The translations under genes were made by a program, and so were the position numbers. A stretch of DNA of 64,000 nucleotides. Origin: Arenimonas sp. SCN 70-307 (lineage in GTDB: Bacteria; Pseudomonadota; Gammaproteobacteria; Xanthomonadales; Xanthomonadaceae). Within the stretch, counting starts at the first letter, position 1. Every line of letters begins with the position of its first letter. Under the pieces are notes generated by a model. That model had not been told where the DNA came from and searched no databases. It saw only the letters and a program-made list of their open reading frames with translations. Below are positions 25,902 through 37,003 of this stretch, one piece after another. The stretch spans positions 19,642 through 83,641 of the forward strand of contig NZ_MEDO01000007.1 of NCBI RefSeq assembly GCF_001724815.1, given 5' to 3'.

Positions 25902-26156
25902 ATGGCCGCCAAGACCCCCGCACAGCCGTCGCCTGTTGCCCAGTTCGAGTCCTCGCTCGACGAGCTCGAGTTGCTGGTGCAGAAGATGGAGAAAGGGGAC
26001 CTGTCGCTCGACGAATCGCTCGCGGCCTACGAGCGCGGCGTGAACCTCTACCGCCAGTGCCAGGGCGCGCTCGAGCAGGCCGAGCTGCGCGTGAAGCTGC
26101 TCAGCGACCCCGCCGACCCCGACAGCGCCCAGCCCTTCGCCGCCGATGGCGCCTGA
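25902..26156 (+). CDS. xseB: Exodeoxyribonuclease VII small subunit
   Basis: XseB pairs with XseA to degrade single-stranded DNA. The 84-residue product has the family core [40 protein letters not shown]. The ATG at 25902 gives the usual short N-terminus; an in-frame ATG at 25866 would overlap tilS and add a poor sequence. The ispA ATG lies 11 bases inside its 3' end. The large subunit gene xseA is not in the window. Confidence 0.95.
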   Translation: MAAKTPAQPSPVAQFESSLDELELLVQKMEKGDLSLDESLAAYERGVNLYRQCQGALEQAELRVKLLSDPADPDSAQPFAADGA

Positions 26157-27027
26157 GCCGCGCCTGGCGCGCTGGCTGCAGCGCGTCGAGGCCCGCCTCG
26201 AGGCCGCGTTGCCGGCCTCCGATGAATCCCCGCAGGGCCTGCACCGCGCCATGCGCCACGCCGTGCTCGGCGGCGGCAAGCGCCTGCGCCCGATGCTGGT
26301 CTATGCCGCCGGCGCGGCCACCGGGGCCGACGAATCGCTGCTCGACGCGCCGGCCGCCGCCGTCGAACTGGTGCACGCCTTCTCGCTGGTGCACGACGAC
26401 TTGCCGGCCATGGACGACGACGAGCTGCGCCGCGGCCGCCCCACCGTGCACGTGGCTTTCGACGAGGCCACCGCCATCCTCGCCGGCGATGCGCTGCAGG
26501 CCCTGGGCTTCAGCGTGCTGGCCGAAGAATCCCGCGCGCCCGACGCGCTGCGCGTCGCCTGGCTCGCGACCCTCGCCCGGGCCACCGGCGCCGCCGGCAT
26601 GTGCGGCGGCCAGGCCCTGGACATGGACGGCACCGGCGCCGCGCTGGCCCTGGCCGAACTCGAGCGCCTGCACGCGCTCAAGACCGGCGCGCTGATCCGC
26701 GCCGCCGTGCGCCTGGGCGCGCTGGCCGGCCGCGCCGACGCGGGCACGCTGGCCGCGCTCGACGACTACGCCTCGGCCCTGGGCCTGGCCTTCCAGATCC
26801 GCGACGACCTGCTCGACATCGAAGCCAGCAGCGAGCAGCTGGGCAAGACCGCCGGCAAGGACGCCGCCCAGGCCAAGTCCACCTACCCCGCGCTGCTGGG
26901 CGTGGACGGCGCGAAGGCCGCGCTGGCGCGCCAGGTGGCGCGCATGGACGCCGCGCTGTCCGGCCTGCCGGGCGAGCTCGACCCGCTGCGCGCGCTGGCG
27001 CGCCTGGCCGTCGAGCGTAGCCACTAA
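26146..27027 (+). CDS. ispA: Farnesyl diphosphate synthase (geranyltranstransferase)
   Basis: IspA makes farnesyl diphosphate, the substrate of UppS and of ubiquinone and other prenyl pathways. The 293-residue trans-prenyltransferase has the first Asp-rich motif in [29 protein letters not shown], and the second Asp-rich motif in [11 protein letters not shown]. The start overlaps xseB by 11 bases, the usual xseB-ispA order; dxs, often next, is absent here. An intrinsic terminator follows 24 bases after the stop. Confidence 0.96.
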   Translation: MAPEPRLARWLQRVEARLEAALPASDESPQGLHRAMRHAVLGGGKRLRPMLVYAAGAATGADESLLDAPAAAVELVHAFSLVHDDLPAMDDDELRRGRPTVHVAFDEATAILAGDALQALGFSVLAEESRAPDALRVAWLATLARATGAAGMCGGQALDMDGTGAALALAELERLHALKTGALIRAAVRLGALAGRADAGTLAALDDYASALGLAFQIRDDLLDIEASSEQLGKTAGKDAAQAKSTYPALLGVDGAKAALARQVARMDAALSGLPGELDPLRALARLAVERSH

Positions 27028-27051
27028 ACCCGCTCCTGCAAGAGCCAAAAA

Positions 27052-27073
27052 AAAGCGGCCCGGGGGCCGCTTT
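27052..27073. terminator. Bidirectional intrinsic terminator between ispA and the DUF4870 gene
   Basis: AAAGCGGCCC / GGGCCGCTTT, a 10-bp stem with a short loop, flanked by an A run upstream and TTTCTTTTTT downstream. It lies between two converging genes and can serve both. Confidence 0.92.
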
Positions 27074-27098
27074 CTTTTTTGCCGCGATGTCGCCGCGA

Positions 27099-27449
27099 TC
27101 AGGAGATCAGGCGGATCGACACCGGATAGCGGTAGTCCTCGCCCTTGTTGGACGCGACGCCCGCCAGGATGCAGAACACCAGGTTGCCGATCCAGATGAC
27201 CGGATAGAGCAGGAAGCCGATGGCGATGAACGAGAGCACGATGGCGACGAACCACGCCAGGATGATCGTGATCTGGAAGTTCAGCGCTTCCTTCGCCTGG
27301 CCGGTGATCCAGGACTTCTCCGGCTTGTCCTTGTTGATCAGCCAGATGATGAGCGGGACGATGAAGCTGGCGATGATGCCCGAGAGGTGGGTGATCAGCG
27401 CGATGGTGCGGTCTTCCTGCGGTGCAGCGGACTGGACTTGGTCGTTCAC
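27099..27449 (-). CDS. DUF4870 (Tic20-like) small membrane protein
   Basis: Function unknown. From the GTG at 27449 the protein has 116 residues, with about three membrane helices: LITHLSGIIASFIVPLIIWLI, FQITIILAWFVAIVLSFIAIGFLLYPVIW and a third near NLVFCILAGVAS. It also contains the KPEKSWITGQAKEALNFQITI segment typical of DUF4870. I chose the GTG because AAAGGGGAG lies 4 bases before it; an ATG 27 codons upstream gives a basic, non-conserved leader. Gene direction converges on ispA with a shared terminator. Confidence 0.88.
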   Translation of the reverse strand: MNDQVQSAAPQEDRTIALITHLSGIIASFIVPLIIWLINKDKPEKSWITGQAKEALNFQITIILAWFVAIVLSFIAIGFLLYPVIWIGNLVFCILAGVASNKGEDYRYPVSIRLIS

Positions 27450-27549
27450 GAGGCTCCCCTTTCTTCGAAGGCGCGACGCCACCCGGCGCCGCAACCCGGA
27501 CACTGTCCGACCTCGTGAAGGCAGTGTCAAGCCATGCCCGGGGGCCGGC

Positions 27550-28908
27550 TCAGGCCTCGCCGGCCACCATCATCCGCCCCACCAGCAGGGAGCCCATGGC
27601 GATGTGCGAGCGCGGGTCCACGTCGGCGCCGATGGCCTCGATGGCCTGGAACATCTCCGGCAGGCGGCCCGCGATGGTGAGCTCGTCCACCGGGTGCACG
27701 ATGCGCCCGCCTTCGACCCAGAAGCCCGAGGCGCCGCGCGAATAATCGCCGGTGACGGTGTTGGCGCCCTGCCCCATCATCTCGGTCACCAGCAGGCCGG
27801 TGCCCATGCCGCGCAGCATCTCGTCGAGGTCGCGGGCGTTGGCCGAGACGCGCAGGTTGTGCACGCCGCCGGCGTTGCCGGTGCTCTCGAGGCCCAGCTT
27901 GCGCGCGGAGTAGCTCGAGAGCAGGTAGCGAACGAGCACGCCGTCGCGCACCAGGTCGGAATCGACGGTGGCCACGCCTTCGTGGTCGAAGCTGGTCGAA
28001 CGCAGGCCGCGCGGCAGGTGCGGACGCTCTTCGATCGACAGCCAGTCCGGGAAGATGCGCTTGCCGGCGTGGTCGAGCAGGAAGCTGGCCTTGCGGTAGA
28101 GCGCGCCGCCCGAGACCGCGCCCAGCAGGTGGCCGACGAAGCTGCGCGACATCTCCGGCGCGAACAGCACCGGGTATTCGCCGGTGCGGATGGGCCGGGG
28201 CCCCAGGCGCGCCACCGTGCGCTCGGCGGCCTTGCGGCCCACCTGCACGGGCGATTCGAGGTCGTCGGGCGACAGCGCGCTGGTGTACCAGTACTCGCGC
28301 TGCATGCGGTCGCCGCGGCCGGCGATCAGCGAGGCCGAGATCGAGTGGTTGGTGCCGCGCTCGGCGCCCAGGAAACCGTGGCTGTTGGCGTACACCGACA
28401 CGCTGTCGCCGCTGTGCACCGAAGCGCCGTCGGAATTTGCGATGCGCGGATCGGCCTCGCGGCCCGCGGCCTCGGCCTGCAGGGCCAGGGCGATGGCCGC
28501 ATCGGCGTCGATGCTCCACGGATGCCAGCCGTCGAACTCGCGCAGGTCGGTGGCCATTCGCGCGGCATCGGCCAGGCCGTTGCAGGGGTCGGGCTCGGTA
28601 TGCCGGGCGATGGCGCAGGCCTGCTCGACGGTGGCCGCGAGGCTGCCCGGCTGCAGGTCGGCGGTGCTGGCGTTGCCCTTGCGCTGGCCGAAGTACACGG
28701 CCACGGCCACGCCGCGGTCGCGCGTGCGCTCGACGGTCTCGACCTCGCCCATGCGCACGTTCACCGACAGGCCGGTGTCGTCGTTGAGCAGCACGTCGGC
28801 CTGGCTGGCGCCGCGGGCCGCGGCCAGGCGCAGCACCTCGCGGGCGGCCTCGGCCAGGCGGGCCTGGCGGGCGGCGGAATCATCACTGGCTGCGATGGCA
28901 GGGCTCAT
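27550..28908 (-). CDS. pmbA: TldD/PmbA family metalloprotease PmbA (TldE)
   Basis: PmbA forms a heterodimeric protease with TldD; in E. coli the pair matures microcin B17 and degrades CcdA. TldD carries the zinc site and PmbA lacks it. The 452-residue product has family segments such as ASQADVLLNDDTGLSVNVRMGEVE and the C-terminal TGDYSRGASGFWVEGGRI and DVDPRSHIAMGSLLVGRMMV. It is divergent from yjgA with 35 bases between the starts; pmbA next to yjgA is a conserved pair. Its partner tldD lies 2 kb away on the same strand. Confidence 0.95.
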   Translation of the reverse strand: MSPAIAASDDSAARQARLAEAAREVLRLAAARGASQADVLLNDDTGLSVNVRMGEVETVERTRDRGVAVAVYFGQRKGNASTADLQPGSLAATVEQACAIARHTEPDPCNGLADAARMATDLREFDGWHPWSIDADAAIALALQAEAAGREADPRIANSDGASVHSGDSVSVYANSHGFLGAERGTNHSISASLIAGRGDRMQREYWYTSALSPDDLESPVQVGRKAAERTVARLGPRPIRTGEYPVLFAPEMSRSFVGHLLGAVSGGALYRKASFLLDHAGKRIFPDWLSIEERPHLPRGLRSTSFDHEGVATVDSDLVRDGVLVRYLLSSYSARKLGLESTGNAGGVHNLRVSANARDLDEMLRGMGTGLLVTEMMGQGANTVTGDYSRGASGFWVEGGRIVHPVDELTIAGRLPEMFQAIEAIGADVDPRSHIAMGSLLVGRMMVAGEA

Positions 28909-28943
28909 GGGCGTATCCTTTCGCTCAGGAAGGAAGGTGGACG

Positions 28944-29483
28944 ATGCATCAGACGGACGAATTCGACGACGAGGGCGACGACCTCGGCCCCAGCCGCAGC
29001 GAGCGGCGCCGCGAGGCGCTGGAGGTGCTGGAGCTGGCGCGCCGCCTGGTCGAGCAGAGCGAGGCGCGGCTGGCGCAGATCCCGATGGACGAGGACCTGC
29101 GCGACCTGGTGCTGGCCTCGCGCAAGATCACCGCGCAGATCGCCCGCAAGCGCCAGATCCAGTTCCTGGCCAAGCACATGCGGCGCGAGGACGACGAGGC
29201 CCTGGGCCTGATCCGCGCCGCGCTCGACCACGACCGCGCCGACCACCGGCGCGAGGCGCAGGCCCTGCACGAGGTCGAGCACTGGCGCGACCGGCTCATC
29301 GCCGAAGGCGACGAGGCCCTGGCCGAACTGCTGTCCGCGCACCCGGCCGCCGACCGCCAGCACCTTCGCCAGCTGGCCCGCAACGCCCAGCAGGAAAAAC
29401 TCAAGAACAAACCCCCGCACGCCTACCGCGAACTCTTCCGCGAACTGCGCGAGCTGCTTTCCGGGGCGCCCGAAGCCGACTAG
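28944..29483 (+). CDS. yjgA: Ribosome-associated protein YjgA/DarP (DUF615)
   Basis: YjgA (DarP) promotes late assembly of the 50S subunit, near the peptidyl transferase centre. The 179-residue product is highly charged and helical, with MHQTDEFDDEGDDLGPSRSERRREAL at the start, KITAQIARKRQIQFLAKHMRR in the middle and KPPHAYRELFRELREL at the end, all features of DUF615. Shine-Dalgarno AGGAAGG precedes the ATG. Convergent with tldD, with only 5 bases between stops. Confidence 0.95.
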   Translation: MHQTDEFDDEGDDLGPSRSERRREALEVLELARRLVEQSEARLAQIPMDEDLRDLVLASRKITAQIARKRQIQFLAKHMRREDDEALGLIRAALDHDRADHRREAQALHEVEHWRDRLIAEGDEALAELLSAHPAADRQHLRQLARNAQQEKLKNKPPHAYRELFRELRELLSGAPEAD

Positions 29484-29488
29484 TCGGC

Positions 29489-30931
29489 TCACGCCCGGGT
29501 GCCGCCGACGGTCATGGCGTCGATGCGCAGGGTGGGTTGGCCGACGCCGACGGGCACGGACTGGCCGTCCTTGCCGCAGATGCCCACGCCCTCGTCGAGT
29601 TTCAGGTCGTTGCCGACCATCGACACGCGGGTCATCGCCTCGGGCCCGTTGCCGATCAGCGTGGCGCCCTTCACCGGGCGGGTGATGCGGCCGTTTTCGA
29701 TCAGGTAGGCCTCGGTGGCCGAGAACACGAACTTGCCGCTGGTGATGTCCACCTGGCCGCCGCCGAAGTTGGGCGCGTAGAGGCCCTTCTCCACCGACGC
29801 GATGATCTCGCCCGGGTCGTGCGGCCCGGCCAGCATGTAGGTGTTGGTCATGCGCGGCATGGTCAGCTGCGCGAAGCTCTCGCGGCGGCCGTTGCCGGTG
29901 GGCGCCACGCCCATCAGGCGGGCGTTGAGCGTGTCCTGCAGGTAGCCGCGCAGGATGCCGTCCTCGATGAGCGTGGTGCACTGCGTGGGCGTGCCCTCGT
30001 CGTCGACGTTGAGCGAACCGCGGCGCCCGGCCAGGGTGCCGTCGTCGACGATGGTGACGCCCGGCGCCGCCACGCGCTCGCCGATGCGCCCGGCGTACAC
30101 CGAGGTGCCCTTGCGGTTGAAGTCGCCCTCCAGGCCGTGGCCCACCGCCTCGTGCAGCAGCACGCCCGGCCAGCCCGGGCCCAGCACCACAGGCATGGTG
30201 CCGGCCGGCGCGTCCACCGCCTCCAGCGCCACCAGGGCCTGGCGCAGCGCCTCGCGCGCCACCTCGCGCGGCTTGTCGCCCGCGAGCAGCACTTCGTAAC
30301 CGTAGCGCCCGCCGGCGCCGGCGTAGCCCTGCTCGCGCCGGCCGCCCTGCTCGACGATCACCTGCACATTGAAGCGCACCAGCGGCCGCACGTCGGCGGC
30401 GAGCACGCCGTCGCTGCGCGCCACCAGCACCGTGTCCACGCCGCCCGACAGGCTCACCACCACCTGCTTCACGCGCGGGTCGGCGTCGCGCAGCCACTGG
30501 TCGACCTCGCGCAGCGCGCCGATCTTGGCGTCGGCCGCCATGCCTTCGATCGGATCGAGCGCCGGGTACAGCGCGCGCCCGGGCACCACCACGCGCTGGC
30601 CGGCGCCGTGGGCGCGGCCGTCGCGGCTGATCGCACGCGCGGCCGCGGCCGACTCGAGCAGCGCCTCGGCGCGGATGTCGTCGGAATAAGCGAAGCCGGT
30701 CTTCTCGCCGCTCACCGCGCGCACGCCGACGCCCTGCTCGATCGAGTGCGAGCCGTCCTTGACGATGCCGTCCTCGACCACCCAGCCCTCGCGGCGCGAA
30801 TGCTGGAAATACAGGTCGCCGAAATCCACGCCCGGACCCATCAGGCGGCCGAAGGCGTCGTCGAGCGCGTCCAGGCCGAGGCCGGTGGGGGTGAGCAGGC
30901 GCGACTGCGCCAGGGTCAGCGGGGAAGTCAT
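29489..30931 (-). CDS. tldD: Metalloprotease TldD
   Basis: TldD is the zinc-bearing subunit of the TldD/TldE protease. From the ATG at 30931 the product has 480 residues, nearly identical to E. coli TldD (481). The zinc motif HExxxH is seen in [19 protein letters not shown], and the C-terminus has [36 protein letters not shown] longer frame begins at 30994 inside yhdP but adds a non-conserved stretch. It is the last gene of the long minus-strand operon that begins at leuS. Confidence 0.96.
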   Translation of the reverse strand: MTSPLTLAQSRLLTPTGLGLDALDDAFGRLMGPGVDFGDLYFQHSRREGWVVEDGIVKDGSHSIEQGVGVRAVSGEKTGFAYSDDIRAEALLESAAAARAISRDGRAHGAGQRVVVPGRALYPALDPIEGMAADAKIGALREVDQWLRDADPRVKQVVVSLSGGVDTVLVARSDGVLAADVRPLVRFNVQVIVEQGGRREQGYAGAGGRYGYEVLLAGDKPREVAREALRQALVALEAVDAPAGTMPVVLGPGWPGVLLHEAVGHGLEGDFNRKGTSVYAGRIGERVAAPGVTIVDDGTLAGRRGSLNVDDEGTPTQCTTLIEDGILRGYLQDTLNARLMGVAPTGNGRRESFAQLTMPRMTNTYMLAGPHDPGEIIASVEKGLYAPNFGGGQVDITSGKFVFSATEAYLIENGRITRPVKGATLIGNGPEAMTRVSMVGNDLKLDEGVGICGKDGQSVPVGVGQPTLRIDAMTVGGTRA

Positions 30932-30990
30932 CCGGGGGATTGCTCGCGGGAAAACACTAGTTTCCCAGATGCGGCCCCCGGCCGCCCGCT

Positions 30991-33900
30991 TCAAGGCTGG
31001 CGCGGCGGCGCCGAAGCCGGCGGCTGGCCCTTTTCGATCACTTCCACCACCGGGTCGCCCCAGGGACCGGTGACCCGGTAGACCGTGCGCGCGGCCTCCT
31101 TGAGCGGCTGCTGCAGCACTGCCTGGGCCACCGCGCCCACCGCCGCGCCCACCGGACCACCGGCCAGCGCGCCGATGGCGGGCAGCACGCCGCCGGCCTT
31201 GGGCAAGACTTCGATGCGTTGGTCGTACTGCTGGCGACGCAGGTCGGTCGAGCCGCTGATGCGGATTTCGGCCGCCGGCCCGTTGATGAGCAGCAGGTCG
31301 GTGCTGGCGGTGCCGTTGGCGAACACGAACTCGCCGGCCATGGTGTTGAATCCGAAGCCCTTGTTGAAGAAGTCCTTGAAGTCGAGCGTCAGCCGGCGCG
31401 GGATCTCGGCCAGGGAAATCAGGCCCAGCACGCGCCCGCCGCCGCCCGGCTCGAGCTCCAGCAGCGCGCCCTCGCCCACGTCCACCTTGAAGCGGCCGTT
31501 GAAGCGCGCCAGCGAGAACTCGCCCGGCGAGCCCTGCCAGTAGCCGTCGAGGCGACCGGTGGTGGGGCCGTCCTCGATCATGCCGCCCAGGCCGAAGGCG
31601 CCGAGCAGGTCGCCCAGCGCGTCGGCGCCGAACTCGACCTCGAACTGCGAGCGCGACAGGCCGGCGCTGGTGCGCCGCCAGTCGCCGCTGGCGTCGAGCC
31701 GGAAGCTGGCCGAACGGGTGCGGAAACGTTCGATGTGCAGGCCGTCGCCGCGCGGGCGGGCCTGCAGTTCGGCGCGTCCCAGCACGAGGGTGCCGACGCG
31801 AAGGTCGGCCACTTCGAAATCCAGCGGCGGGATCGCGCCCGGGTCCTGGCCCGGCCGCGGCGGCGGGCCCGCTTCGCCGGGCAAGGCGGCCAGGGCCGAC
31901 TCCGGCGTGGCCAGCGGCGCCGGGCCGACCCGGTCGGGGTCGCTGGCCGGGTCATCCACCACGGCCTTGTCGGCCCAGTGCAGGCGCGCGAGGCGGCCGC
32001 GCACGGCGGCGCCCTCGGCCGCGGGCACTTCGATTTCGCCGGCCAGGGCCGGGCCGTCGAAATCCACGCGCAGGCGCTGCGGGTCGCGGCGCAGGCGCAC
32101 GCGGGTGTCGGGGAAGGGCGAGCCCAGCAGGTCGAGCGAAGCCACCTGCAGGTCGACCGAGCGCAGCAGGCTGCCGCGGGACTTGCCCTGCGGCGCGTCG
32201 CCCTCGCTGGCGAAGCCGATCCAGCCGGCCGCATCGAGCGTCGCGGCGCGGCCTTCCACCACCAGGCCGCTGTCGGGCAGGTCCAGGCTGCCGCCGTCGC
32301 CGCCCAGCTGCAGCACGCCCGCCAGCTCGCCCTGCTCGCCGAAGCGGCCGCGCAGGCGCGCCAGCTCGCCCAGGCGCAGCTGTACTTCACCGGCGCTGAC
32401 CGGCAGCGGCAGGTCCAGGCGCAGCGGCAGGCCCACTTCCGGCGCCTTGGCCAGCGGCGCCGGCAGGCCCAGGGCCACGCCGGCCAGGTCGCTCTCGACG
32501 CGCAGGCGCGCCGGTGGCGCCGCCTGGCCCGGCGGCGTGGCGGGCACGTCCACGCGGATGTCCCAGTCGGCGACGCCCGACACATGCGGCTGCAGCCAGT
32601 CCAGCGGCTCGTGCCGCGCCAGCAGGCCGACGATGGGAAAGCTGCCGCGCAGCCGCGCGCGCGCCGCCAGCGCCGGGTCGTCGGTGTCGTGGCCGACGGC
32701 CAGGTTGAACACGCCGGGCTGGCCGTCGAACTCCACCGCGAGTTCCTCGGTGTAGAAGCCGCCGGCGCTGAAGTGCGTGCGGCCGTTGACCTTGCGCAGT
32801 TCCACCTGCCAGCGCGGGTCGGCCAACTGCGCGTCGGCCAGGTCGAGGCGGCCCTCGATGCGGCGATCGCCCAGGCGCTCGGCCAGCGGCAGGTCCAGCA
32901 CCAGGTCCACCACGGCGCCGCCGGCCATGCGGCCGTTGCGCAGGTGCTCGCCGTGGGTTTCGGCCAGCGGGCTGGCCAGCATCAATGCCTGCAGGTTTTC
33001 CGCACGGGTGCCCGAGCGCACGTCGAGCAGCAGGCGCGGGTCCTTGAAGTCGGCGATGCCGCCGGCGACGCGGTCGACCGGGTTGGCGGCGATCGCACCG
33101 CTGCCTTCGAGCGCCATGCCGGGGCCGTCGAAGGCCACCTGCAGGTCCATCTGCTCGGCATCGGGCCAGGCCGGGTTGAAGCGCACGCGGGCTTCGGCGA
33201 CGCGGGCGCGGGCGTCGAAGCGTCCCTGGCCCGCGCGGAAAGGCCAGTCGTCGAGGTCGCCGCCCAGCGCCGCGCGGCCCTCGCGCACCTCGCCTTCGAG
33301 CAGGGCGCTGTCGAGCCAGTCGATGGTGGCGGGCGGCATCTTGCCTTCGATCCAGAAACGGCTGGCGGCCGTGACGGGCGTGGTGTCGACGTCGGCGGCG
33401 AGATCGAGCCGCGGCTTGCCGCCGTCGGCACCGAAGACCAGTTCCGCGCGCAGCCGGGTGCCGAAGTCGGCGCCGCGAACCGACAGGCCGCTCGCGCCGA
33501 GGGTCCAGCCCTCGGCACCGCGCCACCAGCCGAGCAGGCCGTCGAGGTCGAAATCCAGCGGCTCGCGGAAGCGACCGGGCCACTCGAAGCGGGCCGGCCC
33601 GCGGGTGAGCTGCAACACGCCGCCGTCCTGGTCGAGCGCGGCGTGGCCGGCCAGGCCCTGCATGCCGGGGCGGCCGGCGTTGGCCTGCCAGGCGACGTCG
33701 GCGAGCGTGGCTTCGCCGCGCCAGGCGCGCTCGTCGCCTTCGGCGTGCACGTTGCGCAGCTCGCCCTCGGGCGCGGCGCGGTGCAGCCACTGGCGCAGGC
33801 CCTCGGGCACCCGGGCGCTGAGGCTGGCGGCCTGGCGCACCGGCACCAGGTCCAGGCGCGGCGCCTGCAGCGCGAAGCGGCGGCCGCCGGCCAGCCACAG

Positions 33901-34908
33901 GCCGTCGAGACGACGCGGCTCGGCGCGGCCGGGCTCGTGGAAGTGCAGCTCGGGCGCGTGCAGCTGCCAGTCGCCCTGCTCGTTGGCCTGCCAGCGCGCC
34001 AGCAGGTTGGCGCGTTCGTAGGCCACCGGCGGCGAGGTGAGCACCTCGACGTCGCCCTCGGCGGGCAGCCAGGGCCGGCGCGCACCCATCGCCAGCGGTG
34101 CCAGGTCGGCGCGGGTGCGCACGTCCATCACGCGCTGCGCCTCGATGCGCGCCCACAGGTCGATGCGGCCGCTGCCGGCCATCACCAGTCCGGTGTCGGC
34201 GATCAGCGCCGACCAGGCCGAAAGGTCCAGCCGCTCGCCTCCGGCCCAGAGCCGGCCCGACCAGTCGGTGCGGTCGAGCTCGGCCACCGCGGCCATCGGC
34301 GCCGAGGCGGGGTCGGCCCAGGCACGCAGTCCGGCGCGGACGGAGCCGCCGCCCACGCGCAGGCGCAGGTCGACGCGCGGCAGTTCCAGGGGCCGGCGCA
34401 GCGCCGGCGAGCGCACGCTCAGCCGCGCCTGTTCGACCTGCAGCTCGCCCAGGGCTTCGAGGGTGTCGAGCGGGTCCACGCCGGGCTGCGGCTCGAACGG
34501 CAGGCCGGCCACGCGCCAGCGCCTGTCCCCGCCCTGCTCGAGCACCAGCGCCAGGTCGCGCACCTTCAGCGCGGTCAGCGGCTCGCCCGGCAGCAGGCCC
34601 GAATACACCGACACCAGCAGCTCGGCTTCGCCGATCGCCAGCTGGCGCTCCCCGGCGCCAATGCGCAGGCCCTGCAGGGTGAAGCGCGGGCCGTGGCGGG
34701 TCCACTCGCCGCGCGCCCCCTCGAAGGCCACCGGCTGGCCGATGCGCTCGGACAGCCAGCCGGCCACCTTGTCGGGATGGCGCTCGACCAGCGGCAGCAG
34801 CTGGTTGAGCGCGGCCACGCCGGTGGCCAGCAGGATCAGCACGACCAGCGCGCCATAACCCAGCAGGCGGCGGGCGTGGCGGATCCGGCGGCGCAGCGGG
34901 CTGCTCAT
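30991..34908 (-). CDS. yhdP: YhdP family AsmA-like envelope protein
   Basis: YhdP is one of the AsmA-like bridge proteins that move phospholipids from the inner to the outer membrane. The 1305-residue product has one N-terminal membrane helix ([26 protein letters not shown], residues 17-42), then a very long region of beta-rich repeats rich in Leu and Asp typical of the RBG bridge fold, and a C-terminal AsmA-like end with [38 protein letters not shown] and [17 protein letters not shown]. Length matches E. coli YhdP (1266). It follows rng by 7 bases, as in other Gammaproteobacteria. Confidence 0.94.
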   Translation of the reverse strand: MSSPLRRRIRHARRLLGYGALVVLILLATGVAALNQLLPLVERHPDKVAGWLSERIGQPVAFEGARGEWTRHGPRFTLQGLRIGAGERQLAIGEAELLVSVYSGLLPGEPLTALKVRDLALVLEQGGDRRWRVAGLPFEPQPGVDPLDTLEALGELQVEQARLSVRSPALRRPLELPRVDLRLRVGGGSVRAGLRAWADPASAPMAAVAELDRTDWSGRLWAGGERLDLSAWSALIADTGLVMAGSGRIDLWARIEAQRVMDVRTRADLAPLAMGARRPWLPAEGDVEVLTSPPVAYERANLLARWQANEQGDWQLHAPELHFHEPGRAEPRRLDGLWLAGGRRFALQAPRLDLVPVRQAASLSARVPEGLRQWLHRAAPEGELRNVHAEGDERAWRGEATLADVAWQANAGRPGMQGLAGHAALDQDGGVLQLTRGPARFEWPGRFREPLDFDLDGLLGWWRGAEGWTLGASGLSVRGADFGTRLRAELVFGADGGKPRLDLAADVDTTPVTAASRFWIEGKMPPATIDWLDSALLEGEVREGRAALGGDLDDWPFRAGQGRFDARARVAEARVRFNPAWPDAEQMDLQVAFDGPGMALEGSGAIAANPVDRVAGGIADFKDPRLLLDVRSGTRAENLQALMLASPLAETHGEHLRNGRMAGGAVVDLVLDLPLAERLGDRRIEGRLDLADAQLADPRWQVELRKVNGRTHFSAGGFYTEELAVEFDGQPGVFNLAVGHDTDDPALAARARLRGSFPIVGLLARHEPLDWLQPHVSGVADWDIRVDVPATPPGQAAPPARLRVESDLAGVALGLPAPLAKAPEVGLPLRLDLPLPVSAGEVQLRLGELARLRGRFGEQGELAGVLQLGGDGGSLDLPDSGLVVEGRAATLDAAGWIGFASEGDAPQGKSRGSLLRSVDLQVASLDLLGSPFPDTRVRLRRDPQRLRVDFDGPALAGEIEVPAAEGAAVRGRLARLHWADKAVVDDPASDPDRVGPAPLATPESALAALPGEAGPPPRPGQDPGAIPPLDFEVADLRVGTLVLGRAELQARPRGDGLHIERFRTRSASFRLDASGDWRRTSAGLSRSQFEVEFGADALGDLLGAFGLGGMIEDGPTTGRLDGYWQGSPGEFSLARFNGRFKVDVGEGALLELEPGGGGRVLGLISLAEIPRRLTLDFKDFFNKGFGFNTMAGEFVFANGTASTDLLLINGPAAEIRISGSTDLRRQQYDQRIEVLPKAGGVLPAIGALAGGPVGAAVGAVAQAVLQQPLKEAARTVYRVTGPWGDPVVEVIEKGQPPASAPPRQP

Positions 34909-34915
34909 CGCGAGC

Positions 34916-36406
34916 TCAGAGCAGGACCACGTCGTACTGTTCCTGCGCGTACTGCTCGTCGGCCTGGAAACGGATGGACTTGCCCAGGAACTCCTCGAGC
35001 TCGGCCACCGCGGCCGATTCCTCGTCAGTGATCTTGTTGACCACCTTGGGCGAGGCGATCACCAGCAGCTGCGAGGCCTCGAACTGGCGCACGGCGCGGG
35101 TGATCTCGCGGAAGATCTCGTAGGTCAGGGTCTCGGTGGTCTTGAGCGTGCCGCGGCCGCCGCACTCGTGGCAGGGCTCGCACAGCTGGCGCTCGAGGCT
35201 GTCGGTGGTGCGCTTGCGGGTCATCTCGACCAGGCCCAGCGGCGAGAACTCGTGCACCGAGGTGCGCGCATGGTCGTGCGCCAGGCCCTTTTCGAGCGTG
35301 CGCAGCACCTGGCGCTTGTGCTCGTCGTCGGTCATGTCGATGAAGTCGATGATGATGATGCCGCCGAGGTTGCGCAGGCGCAGCTGGCGCGCCACCGCCT
35401 GCGCCGCCTCGAGGTTGGTGCGGTAGACGGTTTCCTCGAGGTTGCGCTGGCCCAGGAAGCTGCCGGTGTTGACGTCGACGGTGGCCATGGCCTCGGTCTG
35501 GTCGATCACCAGGTAGCCGCCGGACTTGAGCGGCACTTCCTTCTGCAGGGCGCGCTGGATTTCGTCCTCGACGCCGTACAGGTCGAAGATCGGCCGCTCG
35601 CCGGCGTAGTGCTCGATGCGCGCGGCCAGCTCGGGCATGAACTGGCGGGCGAAGGCGCTGAGCTTGTCGTAGGCCTCGCGCGAATCGACCCGCACGGTGT
35701 CGACGTTCTTGCGCATCAGGTCGCGCACGGTGCGCATCGGCAGCGAAAGGTCTTCGTAGATGCGCTGGCCGACCTTCCGGCTGGCGCTGGCCTCGCGCAC
35801 GGCCTCCCAGGCCTTGCGCAGGTAGTCCACGTCCTCGGCCAGGGCCTCGGCCGGCTGGCCTTCGGCGTTGGTGCGCACGATGTAGCCCTGGCCGCTGCCG
35901 TTGGCCTGTTCGCCGACGATGGCCTTGAGGCGGTTGCGCTCGGCCTCGTCCTCGATGCGGGCCGACACGCCCAGCACGCGCGAATGCGGCAGGAAGACGA
36001 GGTAGCGCGAAGGAATGGAGATCTGCGTGGTCAGGCGCGCGCCCTTGCTGCCGATCGGGTCCTTGACCACCTGCACGATGATTTCCTGGCCCTCGTGCAC
36101 CAGCGAGCTGATGGCCGGCGTCGGGCCGGGCGGGGCCGCGTCGGGCTCGTCGCCGCCCTCGCCCGGCGGCGCCGCCGGCACGCGGGAGATGTCGGAGGCG
36201 TGCAGGAAAGCGGCGCGCTCGAGGCCGATCTCGACGAAGGCGGCCTGCATGCCGGGCATCACCCGCTGCACGCGGCCCTTGTAGATGTTGCCGACCACGC
36301 CGCGGCGCGAAGCGCGCTCGATGTGCAGCTCCTGGAGCATGCCGTTCTCGACCACCGCCACGCGGGTTTCGCGCGGGGTGACGTTGATAAGGATTTCCTC
36401 CGACAC
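34916..36406 (-). CDS. rng: Ribonuclease G
   Basis: RNase G is an endoribonuclease for 16S rRNA 5' maturation and some mRNAs. The 496-residue product begins MSEEILINVTPRETRVAVVENG and contains an S1-like RNA-binding domain (about 35-130), a 5' sensor/RNase H-like region, DVNTGSF and IIIIDFIDMTDDEHK of the catalytic DNase I-like domain, and the zinc-link CEPCHECGGRG. Order maf-rng-yhdP-tldD is the standard proteobacterial cluster; the maf stop lies 10 bases upstream. Confidence 0.97.
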   Translation of the reverse strand: MSEEILINVTPRETRVAVVENGMLQELHIERASRRGVVGNIYKGRVQRVMPGMQAAFVEIGLERAAFLHASDISRVPAAPPGEGGDEPDAAPPGPTPAISSLVHEGQEIIVQVVKDPIGSKGARLTTQISIPSRYLVFLPHSRVLGVSARIEDEAERNRLKAIVGEQANGSGQGYIVRTNAEGQPAEALAEDVDYLRKAWEAVREASASRKVGQRIYEDLSLPMRTVRDLMRKNVDTVRVDSREAYDKLSAFARQFMPELAARIEHYAGERPIFDLYGVEDEIQRALQKEVPLKSGGYLVIDQTEAMATVDVNTGSFLGQRNLEETVYRTNLEAAQAVARQLRLRNLGGIIIIDFIDMTDDEHKRQVLRTLEKGLAHDHARTSVHEFSPLGLVEMTRKRTTDSLERQLCEPCHECGGRGTLKTTETLTYEIFREITRAVRQFEASQLLVIASPKVVNKITDEESAAVAELEEFLGKSIRFQADEQYAQEQYDVVLL

Positions 36407-36416
36407 GCGGCGCTCC

Positions 36417-36986
36417 TCAGTCCATGAGGCCGAAATCGCGCAGCAGCCGCGCGGTTTCGTGCAGGGGCAGGCCCATCACGCCGGAATGGCTGCCGGCGAG
36501 GTGGGCGACGAAGGCCGCGGCGCGGCCCTGGATGGCGTAGGCACCGGCCTTGCCGAAACATTCGCCGGTGGCGATGTAGGCGGCGATGCGCGCCTCGGTG
36601 AGCTCCTCGAAGCGCACGTCGGTGACGCAGGTGGCGTGCGCCTCGCGGCCGGCGCTGACCAGCCACAGGCTGGAGATGCAGCGGTGCGTGCGCCCCGACA
36701 GGCGGCGCAGCATGCGCGCGGCATCGTCGGCGTCGGCGGGCTTGCCGAAGACTTCGTCGCCCAGCACCACTTCGGTATCGGCGCCCAGCACCACCGCGCT
36801 GGGGTTGGCGACCACGGCCAGCAGGCCGGCGCCGGCCTTCTCGCGGGCGACGCGGCTGACGTAGGCCTCGGGCGGTTCGCCGGGCTGGCGCTGTTCGGGC
36901 ACGTCGACGTCGAGCAGGCCGAACTGAAGGCCGAGCTGGGCGAGCAGCTCGCGGCGGCGGGGGGATTGCGAGGCGAGGTAGAGCAT
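36417..36986 (-). CDS. maf: Maf family nucleoside triphosphate pyrophosphatase (YhdE type)
   Basis: Maf proteins hydrolyse dTTP, UTP and modified pyrimidine nucleotides, a house-cleaning role. The 189-residue product has [16 protein letters not shown] at residues 4-19, GADTEVVLG with the catalytic Asp, [13 protein letters not shown], and [29 protein letters not shown]. The last motif and its position before rng suggest the YhdE subgroup. Confidence 0.95.
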   Translation of the reverse strand: MLYLASQSPRRRELLAQLGLQFGLLDVDVPEQRQPGEPPEAYVSRVAREKAGAGLLAVVANPSAVVLGADTEVVLGDEVFGKPADADDAARMLRRLSGRTHRCISSLWLVSAGREAHATCVTDVRFEELTEARIAAYIATGECFGKAGAYAIQGRAAAFVAHLAGSHSGVMGLPLHETARLLRDFGLMD

Positions 36987-37003
36987 CGCCCAAGGATAGC
37001 CGC

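Noticed and set aside
27449..27530. ATG at 27530 as start of the DUF4870 protein
   Set aside because: The added 27 residues are strongly basic and unlike the family, while the GTG at 27449 has a well-placed Shine-Dalgarno.
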